Under the pieces are notes generated by a model. It was not told where the DNA came from and did not search any database. It saw only the letters and a program-made list of their open reading frames with translations. Below are positions 10,296-22,400 of a stretch of 64,000 nt of DNA, one piece after another (position 1 is the first letter of the stretch; each line of letters begins with the position of its first letter). The translations under genes were made by a program, and so were the position numbers. This DNA comes from Sorghum bicolor (lineage: Eukaryota; Streptophyta; Magnoliopsida; Poales; Poaceae): positions 23,924,501 through 23,988,500 of the forward strand of contig NC_012870.2 in assembly GCF_000003195.3 (NCBI RefSeq). The letters run 5' to 3'.

Positions 10296-13200
10296 ATGAC
10301 TTCTCCAACCCCAAACCAAGCGTCAGGGTCTGACCGCATCGACCAAGCACCGGCAAAAGGTTCGGACCACACAGAGAAGGTGCAAGTATCACACAGCACC
10401 GAGCAAGCGCAAGGGTCGGACCACACAGAGAATGCAAAAGAACGTGAATCAAGTCCTTCGTACGAGATCTCCCCTAGCGACATTCCAGATCCTCGCATAG
10501 AGAGGAACGCTCGTCGTGAATTAGAACGTGACCCTGATTACATTCCAGAAGTAGATGAGGTGATGAATTACTCATCCATAATTAAATCTTTCTAACTTTT
10601 ATTTCCCTCAGTATATGTACAAGAATGATTTATGTGTTTAACTTTTAACATGAACAGGAGGTGTTATCTCAGTTTCATGAGCTGAAAGAGATCCTATAAC
10701 AGGAAGAATTCACACATGAAGGTGCACCCGAACCGACGACGGAGACAACCACCGAGAAGACCACCGAGAAGACTGATGATAGGAAAAGGAAACGAGGTGA
10801 CAGAGGATTGAATCAGTTTCCAAAAGTCACATTTAGAATTACAGATGTGAGCCCGACATGACAACCCCTAGCTCCTCCAGAGGCCTTACCTAAGTGGCGT
10901 AACGCACTTGGATTCTTAGTTAGGGACCATCTTGACATCACAGTCAGGGAGTGGGCAAAAGTGGACCAAAATGAAATCACAAGAATGTGGGACAAGCTGC
11001 TTACAAGGTTTGTTTTACCTCAGGGTTCAGAAGACCTAGTAAAGGAGTACACATTGAAGCAGTGGGGAATCATGTTTAGGAATTACAAGTCCGAGTTGAA
11101 TTCTAAGTGGGCAAAGAAAGGGTTGGACCCGACAAAAAGGTATAAAATCACTGCTGGTCAATGGGCGGTGTTTTTAGAGCAGAGGAGTACCGAGGAGTTC
11201 AAAGCTTTGAGAGAATCTAAATCCGAGCTCGCAAAAAGGAACAAGTACCACCATCACCTAGGCACAGGTGGTTACCAGCGCAAGCTTGCCCAATGGGAGC
11301 AAGAGGATGAAGCGCAGAGGGCTAAGGGTCTGCCAGCGCTTCCTGACCAACTTGGTCGCAGGGGCTCGAGGTGGATTCGAGCTCGTGTACCGGCAAAGGA
11401 AGCCAAGTCTGGTTTATCATTTTCTGACCCAATGGTCGAAGAGGCAGCGAAGAATATTTTCGCTGTGGCAGCTAAGCAGAAAGCGGGCGAATTTAAGCCC
11501 CAAAGGGAGAAAGATGTCCTTACTGTTGCTCTGGGTAACCCAGAGCATCCTGGTCGTGTACGAGGCATCTCATCAAAAGAAGGATGGAAAGAAGGATTCG
11601 GACCAGAGTGAGAAGCAATGTATAGGAAACGGGATCGCTACAAGGCAGAAATGTCTAATTATTTTAAGGAGGAGGCTAAGAGAGAAGTCGAAGAGGTGAT
11701 GTCTAAAATCCTCTCCAATCCTCCTCCTGAGTTGATGCAGTGATTGGCGACCACAATGTCTAGCCAATTAAGTGGCCAGCAGCCTCCTCAAATGCAGCTA
11801 GTCGTCGCCCCGACAACAACAGAACAAGCTCCGGTCGTCCCGAGTAGTATTGCCTCTACCGGAGACAAGGTCCGCTATCCAGCTGATGAGATCGATAGTC
11901 ATGTGCCTTGCTCCCTAGTCATAAGGTATGGTTTTAACAATAACCGTACAAGGGAAGTAGCCACAGGACTTGCGATCCCGAGGCGTCAATTCCATGGTAG
12001 TGAGATCCCTGAGGACAGTGGAAGTGTTGACAGTTGTCCAAGGATATGAGGACGACATGCTAGACATTCCCAGTCCCGAGGGCATTGAGAAACTGGGACA
12101 AGCTATCAAGAATTTTATTCTTTGGCCTCGATGGGACGTCCTGCTGTCTCAGGTACCAGAACCATCACCCCGAGAAGTGCCGCAGACTCAGGAGTCGCCC
12201 CATCCCACATCTCTTCCCACTCCACCAACCTCTCCAATCTTGCATCCACAATCCCCACCACCACCATCACCAATAATGCCTCAACCACCATCCCCGCCAC
12301 CATCAAATCCCACTCCCCCACCAATATCTAAACCCCAGGCTTCACCACCATCACCTAAACCCCATGCTTCAACACCGCAATCTTCCACACCACCGGCACC
12401 AAAAAATGATGATAAGACACCACCGCAACCAAAAAAACAAAATTCTCGATCCCCAAATTGGTTTCCCCGTTCGAGCCAAAGAAGAAGGCCGCTGGTACGG
12501 CCCTATTTCTGTCCGGAATTGCAAGGAGCCGCACTTCAAAACTTGTTGACTTAGCAGAGCATGAGAAGGAGGGGTCGAAAAGCTTTGAAACACGTATTGT
12601 CAATATCAGGCCACCAACGAAGGATGATTACAAATATGTCCCTACTAAATATGAGCCAGGCAGACCACTACTTAGTTGGGACAAACTCAAAAAGATCCCA
12701 GCTGGTATAAAAAGGATGCATGACTGGTATATGAGAGCAGCTTCTGTAGGCATTCACACGATCAATGTGATTATACCACCAACAGCATTGAACAGTGAGC
12801 GGACAAAGGCAATCGTTACCTTCGAGGACATGTGGCTAATGATGAACCTGCAGAGACTAGACGTGCAGCTAGTAACCGTGTTTGCATTGTAAGTGTCACT
12901 CGTACCATCTCTTTGTAATAATTCATGAGTTGCATCATTTTCAACATCTAACATACAAGTGCTCATTGCAGAATGAATTTTGAACAACAAGAGATGCGGT
13001 ACGGTTCAGATCCGGATAGGTCTGCCAGTAAAAGGGTTGCGTATCTGAGCCCGATGAAGATATGCGAGGAGCAGCACAACTTTAGAATCGGAGACAAACA
13101 CGACTCCTTAGAAGGTTTGGACCCCGCTGAGCGTAAGAAGATAATAGATGAAAGTCGACTAGATTATGAATGTAAATACGACCTCTACATAGCCTTGGCA

Positions 13201-14091
13201 CTGCTCAAGTATCAAGATCGAGAATGTGTTGTTGCCCCATACAACTTTGGGTAAGTGTCAATTTGTATTCATCGTCGTATTAGTAATTTCAATGGGCACT
13301 TGCATCATAAATTCGATTCTCTCAGGGACCACTGGATCTGCCTCCTCATTAATCCTAGTCTAGGACGTGTGCTAGTCCTAGACTCTGCAGACTATGATCC
13401 TTCAAGTTATGCAAAATTCATTACACACTTGGAACGGTAAGCTGAGTACATTAAATATTAATACCTACTTTTATAAGAGTTTCAGAATAACTTCAGGATT
13501 GTGTATTCGATACTATAGGGCCTATAGGTATTATAAGATCAAAGGTGGAAGGTGTGATTCATCAGAACCGGGGCAGCCATTGAGATTATTTTATAAATGG
13601 CCGGTACGTACCAAAATATCACAGGCTGTCTTTTATAAATATAATTTGCATATGATGATGTTGCAACTAATAAATATCCACTTTTTTGTCATACATCAGT
13701 GCCATAAGCAACCAGTCGGATCGGTCCACTGTGGATTCTACGTCTGCGAGTTCATGAGAGAGACCGGAAGATATGTAACTAACCCTTCTAAGGTATTGCT
13801 CTAATAGTCGTTTATATTATTTGTGTCATTTTTTGTTGCTAAGCATGTGTTATATGAACTATAAATTTATGATATTTCTAACTTCCTCTGCAGCAACATG
13901 AGTTGGAAAAGGCGAAGAGCGTGACTCAAGCTGTTCTATATAACATAGTTGAGGACTTCTGCACTTTTCTCTTTAGAGAAGCCATTCCCACCGAAGGGAA
14001 ATATCACGACCCGACCAGCGTCCTAGCAAAGCCTGAGTTTATAGTGCTAAGAGATATTAGTAGGCTAAAGCTATCTCGATCGGGTTATTAG
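10296..14091 (+). pseudogene. CACTA-1 second gene with Ulp1-like protease, broken
   Basis: The first exon starts MTSPTPNQASGSD (10296) and ends near the donor at 10557. The next (about 10660-11740) carries a plant En/Spm Transposase_24-like domain (DHLDITVREWAKVDQNEI, YKSELNSKWAKKGLDP). A proline-rich linker (12150-12400) follows, then exons of a C48/Ulp1-type cysteine protease: His in DHWICLLI (about 13327), Asp in VLDSADYDP (about 13380), and Gln and Cys in [13 protein letters not shown] (about 13710-13748). In-frame stops at 10697, 10859, 11609 and 11741 and frame shifts near 12020 and 12460 disable it. The last exon ends at 14091. Ulp1-like domains are known passengers in plant CACTA and Mutator elements. 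Confidence 0.8.
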
Positions 14092-14255
14092 AGCAGAGGT
14101 TTCAGATGTGAAACCTCATATGTCTGTAAACAAAAAACTTTGATGTGTGATGTTTGTAATTAATATAATTTTATGTACAAAGTAATGGTATATATAAATA
14201 TATTGCATGTTGCATTGGTTGAATCTTGTAGCCTAACATAGTTTCAATATTAATG

Positions 14256-14261
<6 letters not shown>

Positions 14262-14318
<57 letters not shown>
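14262..14318. repeat. (TA)n microsatellite
   Basis: This is an essentially perfect TA dinucleotide run of about 57 bp in the 3' flank of the second CACTA-1 gene. Confidence 0.95.
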
Positions 14319-14322
<4 letters not shown>

Positions 14323-14339
14323 TTGCTGGAAAATAGGGT

Positions 14340-14618
14340 TAAATTGAAAAATCTTACCACAGGCGGTTCTGTTATGATATCTGCATGTGGAAATCAATCT
14401 CTACAGGCGGTTTACATAAAAGAACCGCCTGTAGAAATTGATTTCCACAGGCGGATATCATAACTGAACCGCCTGTAGAAATCTATTTCTACAGGCGGTT
14501 CTCAGTTAACCGCCTGTGGAAACTTTTATTTCCACAGGCCTATAGCCACTGGCGGTTCGTCAATCCGCCTGTACAAAGGGGTTGCGAACCGCCAGTATAG
14601 TATCTCTGTGTACTAGTA
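14340..14618 (+). repeat. CACTA-1 right terminal hairpin array and TIR
   Basis: At least seven copies of CTACAGGCGG, CCACAGGCGG or their complements are arranged as alternating inverted pairs, for example CTACAGGCGGTTTACATAAAAGAACCGCCTGTAG at 14401. The array ends with CTCTGTGTACTAGTA. The reverse complement, TACTAGTACACAGAG, resembles a CACTAGTA-type CACTA terminus whose outermost C has mutated. The matching left terminus lies outside or was lost at the TRIM junction, so element length cannot be given. Confidence 0.65.
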
Positions 14619-16579
14619 CAAACAGGTGCTATGTATAGATACATAGCAAAATGAATGAACTAAAAAAACTAAAACGACTTATAATTTGGAATGGAGGAAA
14701 TACTTTATAATATGCCTACATCTATAGTGTAATCATATATAACAGGATGGTATATTCAAATGATGTTATCAAATTAAAGAATTGAATCAACCATTCAGAG
14801 AAACATATAGAAGATATGATTATCAAGAATCGAATCAACCTTATTCTGAAATCACCTACAGAAGTATATTGTGTGGAAAATTATACATAATATGTATAGA
14901 AATGAAGCATTTTGACAACTTATAGACATTGAAATTAAAATTTGATGAAAGTTACCGGTGCCAATAAAGTATCATTTGTGCATATTTCTCTCTAGCACCA
15001 TTTGAGATATGGTAGCTCATTTCATCTTCAGTGAAACTAACTTGATGACATTGCCTTGTTTGCTTAGATTTATTAGTCAAATCTATTAGTTATTTAGTAA
15101 TATTTTTATCTCACAATAAATTAGCTAACAATACTTTCTGTTATGACTTATCAGCCAAACGTTTTTTAAGGGCAACGTGCACAGTTATGGCCGGGCAGCG
15201 AGCACAGTCATCAGTGGTGAAGGTGCAACATGCGTCACATCAGGTGAAATGGTGAATTGCAACACCTGCCACATTCCGCGGCCACAGTTGAGTGCCACAC
15301 GCCCACATAGAACTTCGGTTTCTTTTATGTAGATTTTTTTATGGAGATGAAGCCTATTAAAAAATGTTTGACAAATGATATTTTTATAATAATTTATCTT
15401 CAATAAGTTTATGAGAAAAAATCAGAAAAAAAATTTCATGACTCTAGCTCTTGAGTACAATTACTGATTCCACAACAAGCCACATAGCTACAGTGAAAAC
15501 CATGCTAAAAAGTTCTAAATATATTTAAACGAGACATGAGATATATAGATAGAGTCGCCAGAGCACCATAGGGCAGGTCCAATAGGTGCAACATCTAGTT
15601 GTTTAGCTCTATTTCTTAGCAGTGTCGGTCTCACACCGGATTGTATTTGTTTGCGTAGACCTCGAGTTGTGGTCACCTTGCACCAACATAAGTTAGAGTT
15701 ATCCTATACTTTTTCATTGGAACATTCCATTGAACATTTAGTTGGCGTCCTCCGGCTCTTCTTCTACAGTATGAACACCATCACCACCTCTCTCTACCCT
15801 CAACCACAACATAGCACGCAATGGTGGGCGTGGTGTGACGCGTTTGGCGTGAATGTCGAGCTCGACGAGGAGGCCTGTCCCCGCATCAAGCCCAGCGTTG
15901 CTACCACGGCCGTCACCATCAAGCCCAGTGTCGCTACCATGGCTGTCTCCGTGGAGCCTAGCGCCCGTCGCTGCCATGGCCATCTCCACTCGCAGGGGCT
16001 CACCTCGTTGCAGCATGCCCTCTCTGTAGTCCTCATGGTGGCGCGCTCAGATCTTGTGGATCCGATCATGGGCCTCCTTGATGAGACAATAGTGCCTGCC
16101 GCCGGTGGTAGGACCACAGAGAGGGAGAAGGCAGGTCCAGGCACACGCTACAGGCTGAGCAGCATGCGTGAGGTCTGTGACGGAGCGGCCGCGCCCAAGA
16201 AGACGACTAAGGTTACAACGTCGTCAAGGAAGCCCTTCGCCTTCGTTGCCATGGCCGTCTCCATCAAGCCCAGTGTTGTCGCCTTCGCCCTAAGCGCACC
16301 CCTACCACATTTGCTCTAACTCCACCACTAAAGGCGGCTGCGGCTCTGCCTAGCTGAGCTCCTCTCACCATCGTGCTCATTGTGACCGTAGTTGTTCTCG
16401 GTCTCGGGATGTGAGGATTTAACGAGTAGTGGGCGATAGAGAGAGCGTCCTGTTCGTGGGCAATAGAGAGAGCGTCCTGTTCGTTTGGCTGACAAGTCAT
16501 AGTAGAAAATATTGTTTGCTGATTTATTGTGAGAGAAAAATACTACTAAATAGCTGATAGATTTGACTGATAAGCTTAA
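14619..16579. other. Repeat debris; one low-confidence 222-codon frame
   Basis: A plus-strand frame at 15651-16319 contains internal repeats (IKPSVATTAVT, IKPSVATMAVS, MAVSIKPSVV) but no recognised domain, and its composition matches a GC-rich transposon-borne patch. I do not call it a gene. Two copies of a short MITE-like sequence lie in opposite orientation at 15048-15165 and 16476-16577. They share the core ctcacaataaat / atttattgtgag and could fold back. Confidence 0.45.
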
Positions 16580-17816
16580 ACTAGCAAATATGCCCGTGCG
16601 TTGCAACGGGAGAAAAACATCAAATGAATATAGAAAGTGATGACATAATGTTACATATCTATTTATATTTATACTTTTTATAAAATTTAAATTCCATAAT
16701 TTATTTTATTGATAACCATGACGTCTATGGTATTAGATAGTTAATATTTACAATAATATATAGTTTGGAGACATGTTTATTTAATAATAAAAATAAAAAT
16801 TAGGTAAACCTTATCTTACTCTAATATTATCTCTTAATATACCTTATATTATATTAAAACATGAGAAGTTTGTTGGTAGCTTTATTTTTTTATTTAGATT
16901 AGAATTCCTATAAAATATGATATATCAGTTAAATGTATGTAGATTATGAACATATGGGCTTATGAAGTGTTCATATGACATAACAATACATCGTGCAAAG
17001 GTAGTGGAAGCATCTTTTTGATATTTTTACATACTTAAATTGATTGTAAACTATTTAGCAAACATAAATCTAGGTAAATTAGTAAATCAGTGAGATATGC
17101 ATGAATGGTGCTAAAACTTTTACCACAAATTAAGCATCACATTAAATGGGCTACCATAAAATTTTCATAATAATTGGAGTAAGATAACTATAATTTCAAT
17201 TTTACACTAAAAAGTATAGGCAAGCATCTCCAGCAACAGAATGTACTAAAATTTATGATATTTTTTGTTTTATAATTTTTAAATTTTTTATGAATTACTA
17301 CACATTTATCAATTTCCAGCCAAATTAAAGAATAAAAGAAAAGTAAATTAATAGGACAAACACTTTGCACCTATTTTTTGTTTACTCCATAGATCTACAT
17401 ATGTGGAGCTGAACAAAATTTGTTTTATAATTTTTAGATTTTTTATGAATTACTATGCATTTATTAATTTTCAGCTGAATTAAAGAATAAAAGACAATAA
17501 ACTAATAGGATTATAGGAGATTTTGTATTGGAAACCTGAAGAATTCTATTTTCTTTTTGTTTTTGTACATGCGTTGAAGCTGACGGCACGCTACCGATTC
17601 CGGAGCGGACGACAGGCTAGGGATCCCCACAGGAAAATAATAGGAAATTCTACATTGGGAACCCTAAAAAATATTATATTTTCTTTTTACTCTCTTACAA
17701 GCGTTATGGTACGGGACCGATTCCGGGTTAGATGGCGTACGGGACCGGTTGCGGATAGACGCGGCAGAAAAAATATTGGACAGACTAAAATTTTCTTTTT
17801 TATAAATAGATATAGA
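16580..17816 (-). mobile_element. Short non-autonomous Helitron
   Basis: On the minus strand the element starts TCTATATCTATTTATAAAAA after a host A (17817). It ends CCCGTTGCAACGCACGGGC, ATATTTG, CTAGT, with the final T (16579) being host sequence. The GC stem (CCCGT/ACGGG) 10-12 bases before CTAG is the standard Helitron 3' hairpin. The interior is AT-rich with two ACCGATTCCGG-type patches (17597 and 17717) and no recognisable gene. Confidence 0.85.
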
Positions 17817-17956
17817 TAGACAAGCTAACCTCAATTTATGCAGGCTCAATACTGCTTTAAGCACCCTATGGCCTAGGCTTACGACTTTACGAGACATCAG
17901 GCAAACAAGTTTAGGTGTGATTGCAGCCCACAGAGCCAGAACCTTGCACGCAAACA

Positions 17957-18395
17957 ATCACGCCTCGTTTAGTCAAAAAAATTACAAGGTGTCACCGTGG
18001 GATGTTCGAATATTAATAAAAAATAAATTATATAATTTGTCAGTAAAACCTTAAGACAAATTTATTAAGTTTAACTAATTTGTTATAAGTACAAGGACAT
18101 ATGTTACTGTAGTATTTTCTCCATTCCAAATTATAAGATGTTTGTATTTTTTTAGCTCGAATTTTGACCACATATTTTATTTAAAAAATCTGTGCAAAAA
18201 TAGTTAAATTTAAGTCATTTTTGAAGAATTTAATTAATAAACCAAGAAACGACAAAAGAAATAATATTTTTTACATAAATTTTTGAATAAAAAAAATAGT
18301 CAAACTTAGTATCATAAAATTAAATGTCTTATAATTTAGAATAAATTGAGTACTTTATTATAAAATTATGGGACTAATTAGGCTTAAAATTGCAA
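17957..18395. mobile_element. hAT-like MITE split by a Stowaway MITE
   Basis: The outer element has the conserved grass consensus: cctcgtttagt at the left, then ttcgaat, attaa and actgtagtatttt. After an interruption it resumes with attatgggactaattaggctta. The interruption is a 236-bp Stowaway-like MITE at 18115-18350, flanked by TA on both sides (18113-18114 and 18351-18352). Confidence 0.65.
18115..18350. mobile_element. Stowaway-like MITE
   Basis: The ends match the grass Tc1/mariner MITE consensus (tctccattccaaattataag at the left, cttataatttagaataaattgag at the right) and are bounded by TA duplications. It is nested in the hAT-like MITE at 17957-18395. Confidence 0.7.
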
Positions 18396-18479
18396 AATAG
18401 CCGGATCTAGCTGGTCGGCGCCATCCCTCCAATTCCAGCGGGCTGGGGTCATCCCACTTCGCTTCCGCTCGTGACGCGC

Positions 18480-19472
18480 CCCAAACGGATATAGCTCGCG
18501 CATACTCTCTCCGGCACTCGCTCCCCAATTCTCACCAGGAGTGACGGTGACCCCGGCGCGCCGCTGCGGGCGACGCGCCTCGCCTCACCTCTTCAATTGC
18601 GGCGACGCTGGTCGAGCGACGGAGCGCTTCGCTAGGTCTTCATTGAGCCCTTCGCCGGCGAGAACTCGCACCAGGTATTCTTGCCCCTTCTCTTCCCTTC
18701 ATGCTGTGCGAAACCGTTTACCCAATTTTCAATGTAAACTATATGTCCGGATCTGACCCAATTGTCATAATGTACTATGCTCGCTAAATTCGTGTTTTTT
18801 GGGGCCAAATTATCAGTGTACACGCCCTGTCCTATACTGGAACAGCCACTGCTGATTAGCATCACCAGGCATTTCAGAGGTTTGTAACTTTCAGTTAAGC
18901 TCATCAAGGTTTCCTTGGTTAGAGCCATGGCTGCTCCTGCTGGATTCCAGGTCGCCATGAATAGTAGCTACTTTTTGGGTGAGCGGGATGTGCTCTGGTT
19001 TTTTAGATATTTTTTTTCGTTCTGTTGATGCATTGAGATTCTAACATCATGCCAATTTTTGTTGACTTGTTCTTGTATAGGGGGACACGGACTATCCAGG
19101 TTGAAATGTAGAGTACGGTGCTCTCAGCTACAGATCTCTACTAATTCAGTTCATAATAAGATAGAGGTATCCTCTAAGTGTAACAGATAATTGGATATTT
19201 ACTAAATTAATATGATTACTAGCTATAGTCATATTTGAATTTTGCTTTTATTTAGTCCTATGGTGATATTGCATATTATTGCTTGTAGAAGTGTATGCTC
19301 TGTAATTAAGGTAATAATGGATGCTAATTGCTAAATACATGTTTTTTTAGGACTAGCGAGAATAATGAGCTGCAGGTCTTGTAGAACTGGATGTTGATCC
19401 TTATCATCATGATCATGCTGTTTTCTTCCATTTCATGTAAAACATATCAGAGAATTGTGCACTGAAACAAAC
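18480..19472 (+). promoter_or_regulatory. Promoter and spliced 5' leader of the PGK-TrmB fusion gene
   Basis: The GC content rises at 18400-18680, as in grass promoters and first exons. CACCAG|GTATTC at 18674/18675 is a likely donor closing a non-coding first exon. Stops in all frames between 19351 and 19470 show that the DNA just upstream of the ATG at 19473 is leader. An upstream ATG at 18927 (MAAPAGFQ, then GT) is an alternative start whose phase could also join exon 19749. A gtatag-type acceptor at 19079 and a tttttag acceptor at 19350 suggest further small leader exons. Confidence 0.5.
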
Positions 19473-22400
19473 ATGGGAGAGATGGAGGATGATACTTTCT
19501 ATCGTGTAAGAAGTGATAAATACTTGGGACCTAGGTGTATGAATAAAACAATGCAATACTTCTCAAAAAGTGATTTCCTTTCTATGGTTTCTGGTTAGTG
19601 ATATATACTTGGGATCTAGGTCTATTAACAAAACAATGCAATATTTTTCAAAAAGTGATTTCCTTTCTATGGTTTCTGGTTGTTTCAATGTTATGCCTCA
19701 GTTCCTGCTGACATGCAATGCTAACATTTTGCTTTTACATCATTGCAGAAGGACAAATATTCTTACTCTGATCAGTCAACATCATATCTACATGTACAAT
19801 CTCTTAGGGACTTTCCGACTGAAAAACTTTCTGGAGAGGTAGTTTTGGTGCGTCTTGATTCTTCACTTATCTGTGGGAAGTTGGGACCATGCAGTTCCTC
19901 ACTTGAAAGAGCTTTGCTAACTATCAAATACTTGTGCAAAGCAAGAGCGAAAGTGGTCATAGCCACCAGTTGGGATACAGTCCAGTCTGATAATCGAGTG
20001 ATTGAATCAGTTGGTTCTTTTGCAGGTTAGTCAGTTATTTATTATGTAACATGATTTTCTTGACATATCTTCTGTTATTTCCCTTTGCGCATCGAAGTGT
20101 TTTCTCCAGTTTATTATTTCAGTATAGCAGAATGCAGAATACCATACCCCCCCTCCCCCCCCAAACCCCCAACCCCCACCTCCTTGGATTACATTTTTTT
20201 GTTAACAATCCGCTTTGTTGGGTTTCATTTTTTGTTAAACCAAAAGAAGAAAAAAGACTAAATTTTTAAAAGGAGATGTTGAGTTCCTACAAAGCAGATG
20301 TCCTATACTCCTGTTATGGGAATCTGCACAATTACAGTCCTTTGCCATTGCCATTGTTGATGGTGATGAATTAGTCACTGTACCCATTGCCCCATCATTT
20401 TTATAAGACAAAGAACTTCACCAATTTTCTGATAAGCTGCAAAATCAAAGCAGCATCTTTACTTCTTTAGTTTGTAGCTTGAAAATAATCTGCCTTAAAT
20501 TCTGGTTGTTCCTTTTGACACATTGTAAGTTCTGATTTTTGTCAGAGTATTTGTCATCACTTCTTCATGTACAAGTCATCCCAGTAGATGGTGAGCCTGG
20601 TTTAACATCATTTAAGCAAGAAGAGTGGGCTCAGAACAGTATTATTTTGTTTGAAAATCTTGTGAACTTCAGAGGAGAAGTTGCTAATTGCAAAGATTTT
20701 TCTCAGAAGCTAGCTTCAGGTGCCACGATATTTGTCAATGATTCTTTCTCACTGTCTCATAAGATTCTTGCATCAACTGTCGGTATCACGTGCTTCTGCT
20801 ATGCGTCTCTTGGTGGTTTCCATTTTGAGGAGGAGCTTATGCAATTGATAAAGATCACGGACACCACGAGGCGCCCATATATTGCCATTGTAATCATTAG
20901 CCTATTTTTTTCAATGTATATGTAGCAGACAGGTGTTATGCAAGATTTAGCTATCAAAAAGCAGTTGTCTATTGTTTTTCAATGAAATAAGTTGCAGCTT
21001 TACTTTCAGCATTCTATTAATGTATGTAGAGTATGCTAATTAGAGCTGTTCTCTTCCTCTATGAAATGCTAAAATATCCTCTGTGCCCTGGAACCACCAG
21101 GGAAAGATGAATGACTTATTAAAAAAACAACCAAATTTTCGATTTCTTATCCTTCACATATCATAAATCTCTGGAGTTAGACAAGTACTATTAATGTGCG
21201 ACACCCGCTGTGTACCTATTAGAGCAGAATTTCCCTGAGGCTCTGAGAAGTACCCAATTAGCCAGAAGTAGTGTATACTGGATTACTGGTGTTGTTTTTC
21301 CTTTAAGTCAGCAAATACAACTTTATGCATTATGGCATGGATCATATACTAATAATATAATTACCATTCTTTTTCTTGAGTTTTTATTAGAAAGACTGAT
21401 GCTATCCCTTTCAGTTATGCTGGAGATTTATTTACCTGAAAACAAGTGATTACTCATTATAGTAGATGATTAATTGCAATTGAAAAAAAAGTTGCCTAGC
21501 AACTTGTGCTCCATATGAAGCATGTGCAACTAGAGGATCTGTACTTCACTATGAAGTACCTTTTAGAGCCAAATTGTGTAATCGCTTCCTATTGCCAAGA
21601 TTCTTTATTTCTGACTTCTTCTGGTTATTGCAGATTGGAGGCAGTAACTTCTTGAGAAAAGCACCTGCTCTTCAGATGTTAACCTCTCTATGTGATGGGT
21701 TGTTCTTTGTTGGAAAATTATCATTTCAAATAATGAACGGCCTTGGAATGACAGTGCCCTCTCGATTCATAGAAAGAAGTGCAGTTAAGGAAGTACTACA
21801 GATTATTCAAGTTGCTAGGGATAGGAATATTCCTATTTATTATCCAACAGATCTCTGGTGCTTGAAAAATGATGGCAGTGAAACATTGGGAGTAATCAGC
21901 TCTACTGGACAATTGGCTGGTGAGTATTACTAGCAACTTTTCATGTTATTCACATATTTCTCAAGCAACTTTTCTGGTAAGAAATTGTGCTTCCCTCGTT
22001 TAGATTACGACATCCTGTTTGCAAAACATGTTTCTCACCATTTAGCAAATTACCTGTCAAAGTGCACTAGTAAAAATGGAGCTCTATTGCATGCTGGCAA
22101 ATTACACCATGCAGAAACATGTTGAATTGGATAGTTTGCAGCGACATTTTACTAACAACAATTAAACCATGAAATGTTTGTTTATACTACCGACTTCTAG
22201 AAGATGAGCCTAATTCAGTTTTCTTTTTCTCTCTCTCTCTTTTTTTTTTCCTTTTTTCTTTTTAAAATTTAACTACCAGTTGTCATTTGCCAAAGGGACC
22301 TGCATTTTGCAATTTATAGAGCTGCACGTGTCTGTAGAGTTTTCTCTATCTGTAAATTCTAGCATTTCCATTGCCCTATAGCTATTTATTAAAACACTTC

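Noticed and set aside
12115..12603. Several frames over the proline-rich linker of the CACTA-1 second gene
   Set aside because: They are alternative frames of a CCA/CCACCA-rich low-complexity linker.
15651..16319. 222-codon frame with IKPSVAT repeats as a gene
   Set aside because: Only internal repetition and GC bias support it. No start context, splice structure or homology was recognised; kept as a note, not a gene.
18541..18756. 71-codon frame at the start of the fusion gene
   Set aside because: It opens with GTG rather than ATG and crosses a likely splice donor at 18675; it is leader sequence.
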